Part shown: one piece after another, positions 4,893 through 5,624 of the stretch
How the letters are laid out: every line of letters starts with the position of its first letter
How positions within the stretch are numbered: position 1 is the stretch's first letter
From: ZC4RG20 sp035760685
GTDB lineage: Bacteria; Pseudomonadota; Gammaproteobacteria; Steroidobacterales; Rariloculaceae
DNA: 5,624 nt
Assembly: GCA_035760685.1 (NCBI GenBank)
Contig: DASTSM010000308.1
Span: 1-5,624, forward strand
Reading direction: 5' to 3'
Notes under the pieces: generated by a model
Databases searched by the model: none
What the model saw: the letters and a program-made list of their open reading frames with translations, nothing else
What the model was told of the DNA's origin: nothing
Position numbers and translations under genes: made by a program

Positions 4893-4941
4893 GAGAGACG
4901 TCGGCGTGATCACTAACCGTCGGTCGCAGAGGACCACGAAC

Positions 4942-5624
4942 ATGCACAGGCTCAGCGATTTGCTCAAAGCAGGCGGCCGTCTGCGTCGTAGTGCACCATG
5001 GGGAGTCGCAGGAGTCTTGGCGTTCGCGGCGACGCTGAACGCCGGCGCCCAGATCAATAAAGCGGCGCTTCGGGCGGCCATCACGAACAGCCCGGCGGCG
5101 GAAGTCCCCGCGCGCGCCGCTGCCGAAGTTGCCGCCGCACAACCGCAGCCGCCGTCGGCGGACGCCGCGGCCGCCCAGGAAGCCGTCGACGCGTCGCGGC
5201 CGAACCGCGCAGCGGCGGCTGCGCGTCCGCCCGCGCCGGTCGCCTCTTTGCGTGCCGGGCAGCTTTTTGTCGTCCCGCTCGAGGCCGGCCAAGAGGCGCA
5301 GACACGGGCGGTTTTGGAGGAAAGCGTGAAAGCGAGCGGCCAATTCAATAATGCGCCGGTCGAGATCAAGAGCTTCGGCGGCGTCGTCCGGCAGCTTTCC
5401 ACGGACAACAGCGAGCTTCAGCTCAAGCCGTACGTGCTCGTCGGCCGGCCGCTGCAATATCGCCGCGCGACGGCCGACTTCGCCGGATCGATCCTCGTCG
5501 GAGTAGCGGACCTGTTCGGCCAAGACGGCCCGCGGGATCTGACCGCGGCACTGACGTTTCAAATCGCCGGAGACGCGAACGCGACCCCGGACGTCTTCGA
5601 GGTCAACCGGACGAGCCCGCCGTA
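4942..5624 (+). CDS. Secreted protein of unknown function, N-terminal part, cut by window edge
   Basis: I do not recognise the family. The frame is open from the ATG at 4942 through the window end (227 codons). AGAGGA at 4928-4933, 8 nt before the ATG, is a good ribosome site. Residues 1-36 look like a signal peptide: basic LLKAGGRLRRSAPW, hydrophobic GVAGVLAFAATL, then AGA before Gln37. Residues about 40-101 are Ala/Pro-rich with many short AAA runs, probably a flexible linker. From about 102 the sequence becomes domain-like with alternating hydrophobic residues (RAGQLFVVPLEAGQE, VEIKSFGGVVRQLS, LQLKPYVLVGRPLQY, DLTAALTFQIAGDA), which suggests a beta-rich fold. No catalytic or binding motif can be identified. 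It reads away from the lipoprotein gene, so its transcription is separate. It is probably periplasmic, outer-membrane linked or extracellular. Confidence 0.8.
   Translation, partial: MHRLSDLLKAGGRLRRSAPWGVAGVLAFAATLNAGAQINKAALRAAITNSPAAEVPARAAAEVAAAQPQPPSADAAAAQEAVDASRPNRAAAAARPPAPVASLRAGQLFVVPLEAGQEAQTRAVLEESVKASGQFNNAPVEIKSFGGVVRQLSTDNSELQLKPYVLVGRPLQYRRATADFAGSILVGVADLFGQDGPRDLTAALTFQIAGDANATPDVFEVNRTSPP

Larger units (their letters stand above)
4433..4941. other. 509-bp gene-free divergent region
   Basis: No convincing gene is present: short open frames here lack ribosome sites and family features. From left to right it holds the lipoprotein ribosome site (4439-4445), a weak minus-strand -10 candidate TATGCT (4473-4478), a two-tier inverted repeat (4492-4557), an AT-richer patch (about 4575-4626), a hairpin with T-run (4627-4644), a 6-bp hairpin GCGGCC-TGAC-GGCCGC (4718-4733), a hexamer repeat (4735-4764), a second AT-rich patch (about 4816-4845) and a complex stem-loop (4846-4892). 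Confidence 0.75.

Noticed and set aside
4698..4916. Short plus-strand frame starting with TTG in the gene-free region
   Set aside because: No ribosome site; much of it is the hexamer repeat (LPLPLPLS) and it lacks family features.
4618..5562. Minus-strand 314- and 245-residue open frames opposite the secreted protein gene
   Set aside because: No domain or signal is visible, they read through the hexamer repeat as Arg-Glu runs, and the plus frame has a ribosome site and signal peptide.
1..5624. CRISPR array, tRNA/rRNA genes, insertion sequences or phage genes
   Set aside because: No regularly spaced repeats, RNA gene signatures, transposase or integrase features were seen on either strand.

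Overview
The window looks like chromosomal DNA from a GC-rich Gram-negative bacterium, most likely a proteobacterium. The support is an RND efflux system, two predicted lipoproteins, clear Shine-Dalgarno sites and high-GC codon use. I cannot name the genus. It holds six protein genes, two of them cut by the window edges, and no rRNA, tRNA, CRISPR array or transposase that I can recognise.

Left part (1-2293): an efflux operon on the minus strand. The membrane-fusion adaptor gene (766-2142) comes first, followed 83 bp later by the inner-membrane RND pump gene (682 down to the window edge, N-terminal 227 residues only). Both proteins look most like the MexEF/OqxAB branch of the HAE1 family. The 151-bp divergent region upstream carries two GTTACT...AGTAAC inverted repeats. 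One covers a good -10 hexamer for the efflux operon. The other ends at the base before the start codon of the divergent TetR-family regulator (2294-2938). The simplest model is that this regulator represses both itself and the pump operon until an unknown ligand releases it.

Middle (2939-4432): the tetR gene converges on a minus-strand pair, with a symmetrical hairpin (3007-3026) between them as the likely shared terminator. The pair is a NTF2/SnoaL-like lipoprotein gene (3887-4432) followed 106 bp later by a glutathione S-transferase family gene (3043-3780). A perfect 17-bp tandem duplication lies just upstream of the transferase start codon.

Right part (4433-5624): a 509-bp gene-free region lies between the divergent lipoprotein gene and an unrecognised secreted protein gene (4942 to the window edge). 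It is rich in structure: a two-tier inverted repeat, a compact hairpin with a T-run, a CGCTCY hexamer repeat, and a complex stem-loop in the probable leader of the secreted protein gene.

Overall this is a detoxification neighbourhood (efflux plus a GST-like enzyme) with an ordinary gene set. No clearly new multi-gene system is visible. The most unusual material is in the non-coding regions and in the unrecognised gene at the right edge.
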